A stretch of DNA of 64,000 nt, from the NCBI RefSeq assembly GCF_020099395.1, contig NZ_CP083590.1, forward strand, positions 3,348,001 to 3,412,000. Reading direction: 5' to 3'. Shown here piece by piece: positions 9,285 through 17,647 of the stretch. The notes under the pieces are model-generated. The model made no database searches, was not told where the DNA came from, and saw only the letters and a list, made by a program, of their open reading frames with translations. Position 1 is the first letter of the stretch; each line of letters begins with the position of its first letter. The translations under genes were made by a program, and so were the position numbers. Source of the DNA: Streptomyces mobaraensis (GTDB taxonomy: Bacteria; Actinomycetota; Actinomycetes; Streptomycetales; Streptomycetaceae).

Positions 9285-9410
9285 GCGGCACTCCATCCAT
9301 GTCGGCGGACGCCGGGCGCGACCGTCTTCCGGTGCACCCGAGCATCCCGTATATGACGTTGCATCAGCTGATAGGCCGTCATCTGTGCGCGCCGCCAAGC
9401 CACTTCCGGC

Positions 9411-10148
9411 TCAGGCGGCGCGCCCGGCGGTCGGCGCGGTGTCGGCGGTGGCGGACGCGTCGGATATCCGGTCCGCCCCGGCGGCTCCCCGCCGCCGGCG
9501 CCCCAGCCGGCGCTCCAGCAGCACGAACGCCCCTTCCACCACCAGCGCGAGGGCGGCCACCAGCACGGCGCCGGCCACCACCTGCGGGGTGTCGGTGAGC
9601 CGGAAGCCCGCGGTGATGATCCGCCCCAGCCCGCCCCCGCCGACGATCGCGGCGATGGAGACCGTCGCCACCACCTGCACGGCCGCCGACCGCACCCCGG
9701 TCATCACCAGCGGCATGGCCAGCGGGAGTTCGACCCGGCCGATGACCTGCCGGCCCGACATCCCCATCCCCCGCGCCGCCTCCACCACGTCGCGGTCCAC
9801 CTCGCGCATGCCCACGTAGGCGTTGGTCAGCAACGGGGGTATCGCGAACAGGACGAGGGCGATGATGGTGGGCCATGAGTCGTACGTACCCAGCGGGCCC
9901 AGGGTCAGCAGGACCAGCACCGCGAAAGTGGGCACGGCCCGGCCCGCGTTGGAGAGGTTGACGGCCAGGGCGCCGCCCCGGCCGGTGTGCCCCAGCACCA
10001 CGGCGAGGGGCAGGGCGATGGCGCAGGAGAGGGCCAGGCACACCACGGTCAGCTGGAGGTGCTCGGCGAGCCGGTGCCAGACGCCGTCCGGGCCGGACCA
10101 GTGCGATCCGGTGGCGAGCCATGTCCACGTCCTGGAGACGACGTCCAT
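9411..10148 (-). CDS. glycine betaine-type ABC transporter permease (second)
   Basis: 245 residues. A BPD_transp_1 permease with about five to six membrane helices and the EAA loop (EAARGMGMSGRQVIGRVELP) that docks onto the ATPase. Near the N-terminus is HLQLTVVCLALSCAIALPLA, typical of OpuCB/OpuCD subunits. Its start overlaps the stop of the upstream permease by one base (TGATG), so the two are translationally coupled. The C-terminal tail after RRLGRRRRG is a variable cytoplasmic extension. Confidence 0.9.
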   Translation of the reverse strand: MDVVSRTWTWLATGSHWSGPDGVWHRLAEHLQLTVVCLALSCAIALPLAVVLGHTGRGGALAVNLSNAGRAVPTFAVLVLLTLGPLGTYDSWPTIIALVLFAIPPLLTNAYVGMREVDRDVVEAARGMGMSGRQVIGRVELPLAMPLVMTGVRSAAVQVVATVSIAAIVGGGGLGRIITAGFRLTDTPQVVAGAVLVAALALVVEGAFVLLERRLGRRRRGAAGADRISDASATADTAPTAGRAA

Positions 10149-10921
10149 CAGGCCACCGCCTTCTTCCGCTCACCGCGCGCCGCCCGCGCTTCCGTGGCTC
10201 CCCCGACTCCCCCGGCTCTTCCGGTTCCCCCCAGCCCTCGTCGCGCCCGCGGCTTCCTCGTCCAGGGCGTCAGCAGCCGCTGGAGTCCCAGCAGCAGCAC
10301 GTCCGCCACGACGGCCAGGAGCACGCAGAGCACCGAGGCGGTCAGGACCTGGGCCTTGAAGACGCTGTGCAGCCCCTCGTAGATCAGATTGCCCAGCCCG
10401 CCGTAGCCGGTGAGCGCGCCGACGGTGGTCAGCGAGACCGTGGACACGGTGGCGATCCGGACCCCCGCCATCACCGCCGGCAGGGCGAGCGGCAGCTCCA
10501 CCCCGAACAGCAGCCGTATCGGCCCGTACCCCATGCCGCGCGCCGCCTCGCGGGCCTCCTCCGGCACGGCGGCCAGCCCGGCCAGGATGTTCCGCACCAG
10601 GATCGTCAGCGAGTAGAGCACCAGACCGGTGATCACCACGGCCGCCGAGAGCCCGAAGACCGGCACCAGCAGCGAGAACATCGCCAGCGACGGCACCGTG
10701 TAGAGCACCGTGGTCAGCCCTAGCACCGGGCCCGCCACACCGCGCCAGCGGCGGGCCGCCAGCGCCAGCGGGAACGCGACGAGCAGCCCGATGCCGACGG
10801 ACGCCAGCGTGATGCCGATGTGCTGCAGGGTCGCGTCCACGAGCTCATGGCTTCGCGTCCGCACGTACTCGCCGCAGATCCAGTCGTTGTCGATCAGGCA
10901 ATTGCCGCCCTGCCCCGCCAT
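10148..10921 (-). CDS. glycine betaine-type ABC transporter permease (first)
   Basis: 257 residues. A BPD_transp_1 fold permease with the EAA loop EAREAARGMGYGPIRLLFGV and family sequence TVLYTVPSLAMFSLLVPVFG. It probably pairs with the 9411–10148 permease to form a heterodimeric channel for osmoprotectant uptake. It is the first gene of the three-gene minus-strand operon; the ATPase gene starts 130 bp away on the other strand, so the intergenic region at 10922–11051 probably holds both promoters. The C-terminal ~45 residues are Arg/Gly-rich and cytoplasmic. Confidence 0.9.
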   Translation of the reverse strand: MAGQGGNCLIDNDWICGEYVRTRSHELVDATLQHIGITLASVGIGLLVAFPLALAARRWRGVAGPVLGLTTVLYTVPSLAMFSLLVPVFGLSAAVVITGLVLYSLTILVRNILAGLAAVPEEAREAARGMGYGPIRLLFGVELPLALPAVMAGVRIATVSTVSLTTVGALTGYGGLGNLIYEGLHSVFKAQVLTASVLCVLLAVVADVLLLGLQRLLTPWTRKPRARRGLGGTGRAGGVGGATEARAARGERKKAVA

Positions 10922-11051
10922 GCACGCTCACCTCCCCCTTGGCCTTCACCGACGGTTACTGGCGACCCTAACGCCCACCACTGACAATCGCCTGTGGGCC
11001 GTCGCACAGCCAGGGCTCCGGCACGTCACGACAGGGGAGGATGTGGCAACA

Positions 11052-12239
11052 ATGGGGGGCGTGATCCGATTCGAGCACGTCACCAAGCGCTACGCCGATG
11101 GCACGACCGCCGTGGACGACCTGTCCTTCGAAGTGGCGGAGGGCGAGCTGGTCACGCTCGTCGGACCGTCCGGCTGCGGCAAGACCACCACGATGAAGAT
11201 GGTCAACCGGCTGATCGAACCGACCGAGGGCCGGATCCTGCTGGACGGCGAGGACATCGCGGAGACCGACCCTGTCGCCCTGCGCCGGCGCATCGGATAT
11301 GTGATCCAGCAGGTCGGGCTGTTCCCGCACAAGACGGTGCTCGACAACACCGCGACCGTGCCGTACCTGCTCGGCTGGCAGCGGAAGAAGGCCCGCGACC
11401 GCGCCGCCGAACTGCTGGAGCTCGTCGGCCTCGACCCCGCCGTGCACGGCGGCCGCTACCCCGACCAGCTCTCCGGCGGCCAGCGGCAGCGTGTGGGCGT
11501 CGCCCGCGCGCTCGCCGCCGACCCGCCCGTCCTCCTGATGGACGAGCCGTTCGGAGCCGTCGACCCGGTCGTCCGCGAACGGCTGCAGAACGAATTCCTG
11601 CGACTTCAGTCACAGGTGCGCAAGACCGTGCTCTTCGTCACCCATGACATCGAGGAGGCCGTCCGGCTGGGCGACCGCATAGCGGTCTACGGCCACGGCC
11701 GCATCGAGCAGCTCGACGCGCCCTCGGTGGTGCTCGGCGCCCCCGCCACGCCCTACGTCGCCGACTTCGTCGGGGCCGACCGCGGCCTGAAACGGCTCTC
11801 CGTCACCCCGATCGAACGCGGCGACCTGGAGCAGCCTCCCGTCGTCCACCTGGACGACCCGGTGGAGGCCGCCCTCAGCGTCCTCGCCGGCGAGAACGCC
11901 GACTGGGCCGTCGTCCTCGACGACGGGGAGAAGCTGCACGGCTGGGTGGCCGCGGACGCGATCGTCCACGCGAACGGCGGAACCGTGCGGGACCACGCCC
12001 GGCGCATGGAGGCCTGGCTGCCCCTGGGGGCCTCGCTGAAGCAGGCGTTCAGCACGATGCTCCAGCACGACGCCGGGTGGATCGCCGTGCTCGACGGCGA
12101 CCGCGGGGACCACTTCCTCGGCGTCCTCACCCCGACGAGCCTGCACGGGGCCCTGCGCCGCTCGGTCGGGGACGACGCGCGGCGGGCGGACCGGGCGGAG
12201 CCGTCCGGAGGGGACCTGCGGGCCGCCTCACCGAACTGA
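11052..12239 (+). CDS. glycine betaine-type ABC transporter ATP-binding protein with CBS domains
   Basis: 395 residues. The ABC ATPase has Walker A GPSGCGKT (residues 38–45), Q-loop YVIQQVGLFPH, signature LSGGQRQRVGVARAL, Walker B VLLMDEPFGAVD and H-loop FVTHDIEEA. A C-terminal CBS pair follows (about 275–375; VVHLDDPVEAALSVLAGENA; GWIAVLDGDRGDHFLGVLT), which in OpuA-type transporters senses ionic strength. It energises the divergently encoded permeases. ATG 11052 is used; GTG 11043 (with GGGGAGG just ahead) and GTG 11061 (preceded by GGGGGG) are in-frame alternatives. The C-terminus after the CBS region is a hydrophilic tail. Confidence 0.92.
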   Translation: MGGVIRFEHVTKRYADGTTAVDDLSFEVAEGELVTLVGPSGCGKTTTMKMVNRLIEPTEGRILLDGEDIAETDPVALRRRIGYVIQQVGLFPHKTVLDNTATVPYLLGWQRKKARDRAAELLELVGLDPAVHGGRYPDQLSGGQRQRVGVARALAADPPVLLMDEPFGAVDPVVRERLQNEFLRLQSQVRKTVLFVTHDIEEAVRLGDRIAVYGHGRIEQLDAPSVVLGAPATPYVADFVGADRGLKRLSVTPIERGDLEQPPVVHLDDPVEAALSVLAGENADWAVVLDDGEKLHGWVAADAIVHANGGTVRDHARRMEAWLPLGASLKQAFSTMLQHDAGWIAVLDGDRGDHFLGVLTPTSLHGALRRSVGDDARRADRAEPSGGDLRAASPN

Positions 12240-12245
12240 GCGGCG

Positions 12246-12265
12246 GCTCCCGGCCGGCCGGGAGC
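12246..12265. terminator. bidirectional hairpin terminator
   Basis: A perfect 20-bp palindrome (GCTCCCGGCCGGCCGGGAGC) lies seven bases after the ATPase stop and just beyond the stop of the convergent DUF3180 gene. There is no U-tract, as is usual in Streptomyces. Confidence 0.6.
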
Positions 12266-12271
12266 GGGAGC

Positions 12272-12760
12272 CTAGGCGGGCTTCCCCTCGCCCGGCCCCT
12301 CGTCGTCGTCCTCCGGCAGCTTGCAGACCCGCTCCATGAAGAACGCCGCGGCCACCACACAGGCCCCGGCCAGCACCGAGGCCCCGGCGTAGATCGTCTG
12401 CTCCCGCCGGGCGTCCGTCTCCATGCCGTCCAGCAGCAGGAAGACCCCCACCCCGCCGTACGCGCCGGACACCAGCGCCGCGACCAGGGCGCTGGCCTGG
12501 CCGAACACCACGGCCCTGGCCGCCAGCAGCGGGTCGACGCCCTTGGCGCCGGGGCGCCGCTCGCGCTGGGCGCGCAGCCGCGCGCGGAGCGAGAGGGCCG
12601 TCGAGAAGAGGACGACGGCGATGACGGCCAGCACGATCGGCGCCGCGACCGGCACGCTCGGCAGCGTGTCGAAGGCGTCCCAGAGCCGGGCACCGGCCCA
12701 GGACAGCACTCCGGCCGCGGCGAACAGGCCGAGCAGCACCCCGATCCGAAGTTGCTTCAC
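12272..12760 (-). CDS. DUF3180 membrane protein
   Basis: 162 residues with four predicted membrane helices (about 5–22, 38–60, 82–108, 120–142). The N-terminal KQLRIGVLLGLFAAAGVLSW and the conserved central ARAVVFGQASALVAALVSGA identify the actinobacterial DUF3180 family, which is almost always found directly after folK. Function is unknown. Here it follows folK by 82 bp on the same strand as the last gene of the folate cluster. The C-terminus is acidic (EDDDEGPGEG). Confidence 0.85.
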   Translation of the reverse strand: MKQLRIGVLLGLFAAAGVLSWAGARLWDAFDTLPSVPVAAPIVLAVIAVVLFSTALSLRARLRAQRERRPGAKGVDPLLAARAVVFGQASALVAALVSGAYGGVGVFLLLDGMETDARREQTIYAGASVLAGACVVAAAFFMERVCKLPEDDDEGPGEGKPA

Positions 12761-12842
12761 CGAGCCGTCAGCCCCTCGTCGTCGTCATCGGTAACCAGTC
12801 GTACACAGGTCCATGGCGTCCGTGCCGCCACTCGCCCAACGG

Positions 12843-13436
12843 CTATTCGGGCAGCCGGAGTTCCAGGTCGACCCGCGGCCGTACGCCCTCGCGGGCGAGT
12901 CCGGCCAGCAGGTCGGCGACCGGCCCACGTCCCGGAACAACAGCGTCCGGATCCACGTCGTACCACGGAACCAGCACGAAGGCACGCTCGTGGGCGCGCG
13001 GGTGCGGAAGCGTCAGCAGCGGATCGTCGGAGATCACGTCCTGGTAGGTGACGATGTCCACGTCGATCGTCCGCGGCCCCCAGCGCTCGTCGCGGACGCG
13101 CTCGAACGCCTCCTCGATGGCGTGTCCGCGCTCCAGCAGCGAGGCCGGCGGGAGCGTGGTCTTCACCAGCACCACCGCGTTGAAGTAGGACGGCTGGGAG
13201 CCGGGCTCCACACCCCACGGCTCGGTCTCGTAGACCGGGGAGACCGCCTTCACCCGCAGGCCGGGCGTGTCCTCCAGGGCGTCGACGGCGCCCTGCAGCG
13301 TCTCCAGGCGGTTGCCCAGGTTGCTGCCGAGCGACAGGACGGCCCACTGCGGATTGCTCAGGGTCACATCGGCGGCGTCCACCTGCTCCACCACGGAGGC
13401 GGGCACCGGCTGCACGGTCGGGTCGCTGCTGCTCAT
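12843..13436 (-). CDS. folK: 2-amino-4-hydroxy-6-hydroxymethyldihydropteridine pyrophosphokinase (HPPK)
   Basis: 197 residues. The HPPK signature begins WAVLSLGSNLGNRLETLQ, with YETEPWGV and the catalytic region RWGPRTIDVDIVTY (two metal-binding Asp) and LPHPRAHERAFVLVPW. It transfers pyrophosphate from ATP to the pterin alcohol, giving the substrate for FolP. Its ATG overlaps the folB stop by four bases (ATGA), so the two are translationally coupled. An N-terminal extension of about 30 residues before the first strand is typical in Streptomyces. Confidence 0.95.
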   Translation of the reverse strand: MSSSDPTVQPVPASVVEQVDAADVTLSNPQWAVLSLGSNLGNRLETLQGAVDALEDTPGLRVKAVSPVYETEPWGVEPGSQPSYFNAVVLVKTTLPPASLLERGHAIEEAFERVRDERWGPRTIDVDIVTYQDVISDDPLLTLPHPRAHERAFVLVPWYDVDPDAVVPGRGPVADLLAGLAREGVRPRVDLELRLPE

Positions 13437-13792
13437 ACTCGGCTCCGGGTGATCGTTACGGTCACGTCGTCGAAGGGCACGGTGATCGGGGCGTCCGGCT
13501 TGTGCACGACCACCTCGACCTCCCGCACCGGGTCGTGCTTCAGGCACTGCTCGGCGATCCGCTCGGCGAGGGTCTCGATCAGGTCGACCGGCTCGCCCTG
13601 CACGATGCCGACGACCTCCTCGGCCACGATGCCGTAGTGGACGGTCTTCGTGAGGTCGTCGCCGGCCGCGGCGGGCCGGGTGTCCAGGCTCAGCACGAGA
13701 TCGACGACGAAGGTCTGGCCTTCCTCGCGTTCTCGGGGGAAGACCCCATGGTGCCCGCGAGCCTTCAAGCCGCGCAGCGCGACACGGTCCAC
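13433..13792 (-). CDS. folB: dihydroneopterin aldolase
   Basis: 119 residues, the normal length. FolB features are VALRGLKARGHHGVFPRERE at the N-terminus (substrate-anchoring region), the HYGIVAEEV segment, ETLAERIAEQCL (catalytic-site Glu) and VHKPDAPI with the catalytic Lys. It cleaves 7,8-dihydroneopterin to 6-hydroxymethyl-dihydropterin and glycolaldehyde. The GTG at 13792 is chosen because AGGAG lies eight bases before it. The 339 bp separating it from the NTF2-like gene suggests its own promoter. Confidence 0.93.
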   Translation of the reverse strand: MDRVALRGLKARGHHGVFPREREEGQTFVVDLVLSLDTRPAAAGDDLTKTVHYGIVAEEVVGIVQGEPVDLIETLAERIAEQCLKHDPVREVEVVVHKPDAPITVPFDDVTVTITRSRV

Positions 13793-14130
13793 ACGAATCA
13801 CTCCTGCTGGTCGTCGGTGACGGGTACCGCCCGTGCCCTCGCGGCCACGGGGGAGGGACGTCCGGCGGCGGCCGGACATCACCCGTCCCCGGCCTTCGAC
13901 CGGGATACCCAACGTCGAATCTACCTGCGAGCACCGACAGCGTCCGGGCGCGGGTGCCCCGGCCCGGGAACGGCTGTGACGCTGGTCACCGGCGTCCGCC
14001 GCGTTCCCCGGCCGGCGTATGAGCACCCATACCCGTCCGGGAAGCAGCTCGAACGAGTGGTCACGGATCCATCACACTGACGCGCGGCGATGACGTGTGG
14101 GCCGGTCCGCGCCCCCGGGAAGGACGCCCG
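13793..14130. other. intergenic region upstream of folB
   Basis: About 340 bp without a convincing gene. Apart from the folB ribosome site at its left end I recognise no feature; a folB promoter reading leftward is expected here. Confidence 0.4.
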
Positions 14131-14631
14131 TCAGCCCAGCGGCCCGACCGGCCCCGAGCCCCCGTCCAGGTCCTCGGGCCCCTCCTCACGCTCGTCGTCC
14201 TCCCGGCCCGCCAGCACCGGCGAACCGTGGTGCGACCACACCTTCCACTCGGACCCCACCCGCCGGAACGCGTTGGTCGCCACGACCAGCTGGCCGACCA
14301 GCGGCCCCAGCTCGCCCTCGGACTCCGCGGGCGCCCCGCTGAGGATGTTCTCGGTGCAGGTCACCAGGGCCGTGTCACCGGCCACCGAGACCTCGACATC
14401 GGTCAGGAAGAACTGGATGTAGTCGGTGCTCGCCATGATCAGCGCGTACGAGCGGAGCACCTCGCCCCGCCCGCGCAGCACCGGCCAGCCCGGGTGGACG
14501 CAGGACACCTCGGTACCGGGGTCGTCCAGCCACATCCGCCGCATCGCCTCGGTGTCGCCGCGCTCCACCGCCTCGTACAGGGCCGTGTTGGCGAGCTCGA
14601 CCCGCTCGGCGTCCGTGCGCGCCGGGCTCAC
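14131..14631 (-). CDS. NTF2-like (SnoaL-type) family protein
   Basis: 166 residues. A cone-shaped α+β barrel is indicated by VELANTALYEAVERGDTEAM, MWLDDPGTEVSCVHPGWPVL, GRGEVLRSYALIM and VWSHHGSPV, as in nuclear-transport-factor-2-like proteins (SnoaL_3). In Streptomyces it is consistently found between folP and folB; its role in pterin metabolism is unproven. The GTG start overlaps the folP stop by four bases (GTGA), implying co-translation with folP. The acidic C-terminal tail (REDDEREEGPEDLD) is probably disordered. Confidence 0.8.
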   Translation of the reverse strand: MSPARTDAERVELANTALYEAVERGDTEAMRRMWLDDPGTEVSCVHPGWPVLRGRGEVLRSYALIMASTDYIQFFLTDVEVSVAGDTALVTCTENILSGAPAESEGELGPLVGQLVVATNAFRRVGSEWKVWSHHGSPVLAGREDDEREEGPEDLDGGSGPVGPLG

Positions 14632-15515
14632 ACCGCCCCCTCGGGGGCTCCGGAGCGCGCGGCGTCCACGGCGCTCACCACGCGCACGGCGTCCGCGCTC
14701 GCGCCCACCTCGTGCACGCGCACCGCCCACGCGCCCTCACGCGCCGCCAGCACCGAGACCGCCGCGGTCGCCGCGTCCCGTTCGCGGGCCGGCGGTGGTG
14801 TGCCGTCCGGGCCCGCCAGCACCCGGCCCAGGAAGCGCTTGCGGGACGCCGCGACCAGCAGCGGCAGCCCCAGCTCCGCCCGCAGCCGGTCCAGCCGGGC
14901 GACCAGGGCCAGATCGTGCCCCGCGTTCTTGGCGAAGCCCAGACCGGGGTCGACCACCAGCCGCTCCGGTTCGATCCCGGCCGCCACGACCGCGTCCACC
15001 CGCCGCCGCAGCTCGTCGACGACCTCGCCGACCACATCGCCGTAGACCGCCCGGCTGTTCATGTCCTCGCTGAAACCGCGCCAGTGCATGACCACGAACG
15101 GCACCCGGGCCTGCGCCGCCATCGGGACCATCGCCGGATCGGCGAGCCCGCCGCTCACATCGTTGACCAGCCCGGCACCGGCCTCCAGGGCCGCCTCCGC
15201 GACCGAGGCCCGCATCGTGTCGACCGAGACGACGACGCCCTCCCCGGCCAGCTCCCGGACGACCGGGACCACCCGGCGCCGCTCCTCGGCCTCGTCCACC
15301 CGCAGCGCCCCCGGCCGGGTGGACTCGCCGCCCACGTCGACCAGGTCGGCACCGCCCGCGACGAGGTCCAGGCCCCGCTTGACCGCCTCGGCGGGGTCGA
15401 ACCAGCGGCCGCCGTCGGAGAACGAGTCGGGCGTCACGTTGACCACGCCCATCACCGCGCAGCGGTCCCACCGCGGCAGACCGACGGGCCCGATACGAGC
15501 GTGCAAGGTACTCAT
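14628..15515 (-). CDS. folP: dihydropteroate synthase
   Basis: 295 residues, a TIM barrel. Diagnostic motifs are MGVVNVTPDSFSDGGRW (pyrophosphate loop), DVGGESTRPGA (loop 2), VSVDTMRAS, LVNDVSGG, DPGLGFAKN, ASRKRFLG (Ser–Arg–Lys loop) and the closing RVHEVG. It joins p-aminobenzoate to the pterin pyrophosphate and is the sulfonamide target. The ATG at 15515 is used; an in-frame GTG lies two codons upstream. A hairpin at 15568–15605 separates it from the upstream lysyltransferase gene. Confidence 0.96.
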   Translation of the reverse strand: MSTLHARIGPVGLPRWDRCAVMGVVNVTPDSFSDGGRWFDPAEAVKRGLDLVAGGADLVDVGGESTRPGALRVDEAEERRRVVPVVRELAGEGVVVSVDTMRASVAEAALEAGAGLVNDVSGGLADPAMVPMAAQARVPFVVMHWRGFSEDMNSRAVYGDVVGEVVDELRRRVDAVVAAGIEPERLVVDPGLGFAKNAGHDLALVARLDRLRAELGLPLLVAASRKRFLGRVLAGPDGTPPPARERDAATAAVSVLAAREGAWAVRVHEVGASADAVRVVSAVDAARSGAPEGAV

Positions 15516-15567
15516 GCCCACCAGCGTAGGCCGTGGGCCGCCGGCGGCGACGACCGGCCGACACGGC

Positions 15568-15605
15568 GAGAGCCCTCCCCGGAAGCGGTTCCGGGAAGGG
15601 CTCTC
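15568..15605 (-). terminator. hairpin terminator after the lysyltransferase gene
   Basis: A 17-bp stem with one mismatch (GAGAGCCCTCCCCGGAA and its near-complement) around a GCGG loop, 22 bp past the stop codon at 15627. It should end the lysyltransferase transcript before folP. Confidence 0.7.
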
Positions 15606-15626
15606 ACAGGGGCCGGCGGGCGCGGC

Positions 15627-17477
15627 TCACGCGGCGCGCGTGACCTCCGCCTGCTCCACCGACGCGTCCTCGTCGAAGCTCGGCTTGGGCGGCGCCGGGC
15701 GGCGGCGCAGCAGCCGCGGCAGCTCCAGGAAGCCCTCCGCCTGCATCATCGCGAAGCCGATGCGCGGCAGGTCGCGGCTGTTCGGGAAGACGATGAAGCG
15801 CGGCTCCCAGCGCGGCCGGAACTTCTCGTTGAACTTGTACAGCGACTCGATCTGGAACCAGCGCGACAGGAAGATCAGCACCCCGCGCTGGATCCGGACC
15901 ACCGGTCCGGCGCCCAGCTTGCTCCCGCGCTCCAGGGCGGAGCGGAAGAACGCGAAGTTCAGCGACAGGCGCTTGATCTTCAGCTCGGGCGCGGCCTGGA
16001 GGAAGGCGACGATCAGCAGCTCGTTCATGCCCGGGTCGGCGCTGCGGTCGCGGCGCATCAGCTCCAGGGAGCTGCCGTCCTTGCCCCACGGCACGTAGTG
16101 CTGCATGGCCCGCAGGTCGCCGAAGGGGGCGTTCTCGCCCTCCTCGACGTCCTTGTGGGCGGTGGCGATGATCGCGTCCAGGTCCTTCGGGTCGCCGATC
16201 CGGCCCAGCGCCATGGAGAAGCCGCGCTCCTCCTCGGTGTCGCGCCAGGCGTTGGCGGCCTGCTGGACGACCGCGAGCTCCTCGGGGCTCAGGTCGCCGA
16301 CGCGGCGGACCTTGGTGCTGTAGCCGTTGCGCTCGATGCGCTTGACCATCTGGCGGACGTTGCGCATGGCCCGGCCGCTGAGGCTGAAGTCGGCGACCTC
16401 GACGATGGCCTCGTCGCCCATCTCCAGGGCGTCCAGACCGGTCTCACGGGTCCAGACCTCGCCGCCGGTCTCGCTGCAGCCGTTGACGGCGGGGGTCCAG
16501 GAGTGGCGCTTGGCCAGCTCCATGAACTTCTCGATCGCGCCCGGCCACGCCTCGACGTCGCCGATCGGGTCGCCACTGGCGAGCATGACGCCGGAGACCA
16601 CGCGGTAGGAGACGGCGGCCTTGCCGGACGGGGAGAAGACGACGCTCTTGTCGCGGCGGAGCGCGAAGTGGCCCAGCGAGTCGCGGTCACCGTGCTTGGC
16701 CAGCAGCTCGCGCAGCCGGTCCTCGTCCTCCTCGGTGAGGACGGCCGCCGGGTACTCCGGCCGGAAGGCCAGGAACGCGGTGGTGGCGACGGTCAGCAGG
16801 CCGAGGGCGCCGAGGGAGTAGCCGACGACGTAGTCGACGCCACCGGTGTAGCGGATCGAGCCCTCGAAGCCGAAGAGCCCCCACAGGACGTGCTCGATCT
16901 GCTCCAGCACCGGCGGGTCGCCGACCATCTGGTCCGGGTGCGAGCCGACGATCACCCAGCCGAGGGCGAAGCTGGCGCCGCCCATGAGGATGAAGTTGGC
17001 CAGCGCCTTCCAGCGGCTGCGCGGGTCGGGCAGCGCGGTGAACGCGTTCCGGTGCCGCACCAGGTAGGCGAAGAGCAGCAGCGAGAAGACCGCGCCCGCG
17101 ATGGAGTGCCGGTAGATCAGGTGCGCGGCGGCGCCCACCGGCAGCACGACGACCGCGGCCCACCAGGCACGCGACTTCGCGCGCTTGAGGCCGTGGGCGA
17201 GCATCAGCAGCAGGATGCCGACGACGATCGACGCGGCGGCGGCCAGCTGGGTGACGGCCCCCGGCAGCACCTCCGCCAGGGTGTGGATCTTGCTGAAGCG
17301 GAAGCGCGGGATGACGCCGGCGGCGATGTCCATCAGACCGATGACCGCCGCGACCGTGCCTACGACGGCCGGAACGCGCTCCGGCCGAGGCCCCTTGGCC
17401 ATCCGGGCAAGCACCGACAGCCACTTCGGACCCGAAGGAACCCCATCGGACTTTTTGCCATCTTCCCTGACAGACAT
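15627..17477 (-). CDS. MprF/LysX-like phosphatidylglycerol lysyltransferase domain protein
   Basis: About 616 residues. Six or so hydrophobic helices occupy residues about 30–250. The C-terminal half is the DUF2156 aminoacyltransferase domain (VVFSPSGKAAVSYRVVSG; GDPIGDVEAWPGAIEKF; NGCSETGGEVWTRETGLDAL; RDRSADPGMNELLIVAFLQA). Such enzymes move an amino acid from aminoacyl-tRNA to phosphatidylglycerol in the membrane, lowering negative surface charge. Unlike mycobacterial LysX there is no fused lysyl-tRNA synthetase. The start is uncertain: ATG 17477 is given, ATG 17507 is in frame. It is divergent from a membrane esterase gene that could remove the same modification. Confidence 0.85.
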   Translation of the reverse strand: MSVREDGKKSDGVPSGPKWLSVLARMAKGPRPERVPAVVGTVAAVIGLMDIAAGVIPRFRFSKIHTLAEVLPGAVTQLAAAASIVVGILLLMLAHGLKRAKSRAWWAAVVVLPVGAAAHLIYRHSIAGAVFSLLLFAYLVRHRNAFTALPDPRSRWKALANFILMGGASFALGWVIVGSHPDQMVGDPPVLEQIEHVLWGLFGFEGSIRYTGGVDYVVGYSLGALGLLTVATTAFLAFRPEYPAAVLTEEDEDRLRELLAKHGDRDSLGHFALRRDKSVVFSPSGKAAVSYRVVSGVMLASGDPIGDVEAWPGAIEKFMELAKRHSWTPAVNGCSETGGEVWTRETGLDALEMGDEAIVEVADFSLSGRAMRNVRQMVKRIERNGYSTKVRRVGDLSPEELAVVQQAANAWRDTEEERGFSMALGRIGDPKDLDAIIATAHKDVEEGENAPFGDLRAMQHYVPWGKDGSSLELMRRDRSADPGMNELLIVAFLQAAPELKIKRLSLNFAFFRSALERGSKLGAGPVVRIQRGVLIFLSRWFQIESLYKFNEKFRPRWEPRFIVFPNSRDLPRIGFAMMQAEGFLELPRLLRRRPAPPKPSFDEDASVEQAEVTRAA

Positions 17478-17647
17478 CTCTTCCCGTCGTCCATGTCGAG
17501 TGGGCATACGGCATCTGGCCGTACCGCTCCGGACAATGTGCGCCCTGTAGGACGACGGTTCAGGGGCGGAGGTTCCGCCGGCGGCGGGCCCGGATAGAAG
17601 TAACCATTCCGCGACCCGTTGCCGGGTCGCTCGGCAGAAAGCACCTC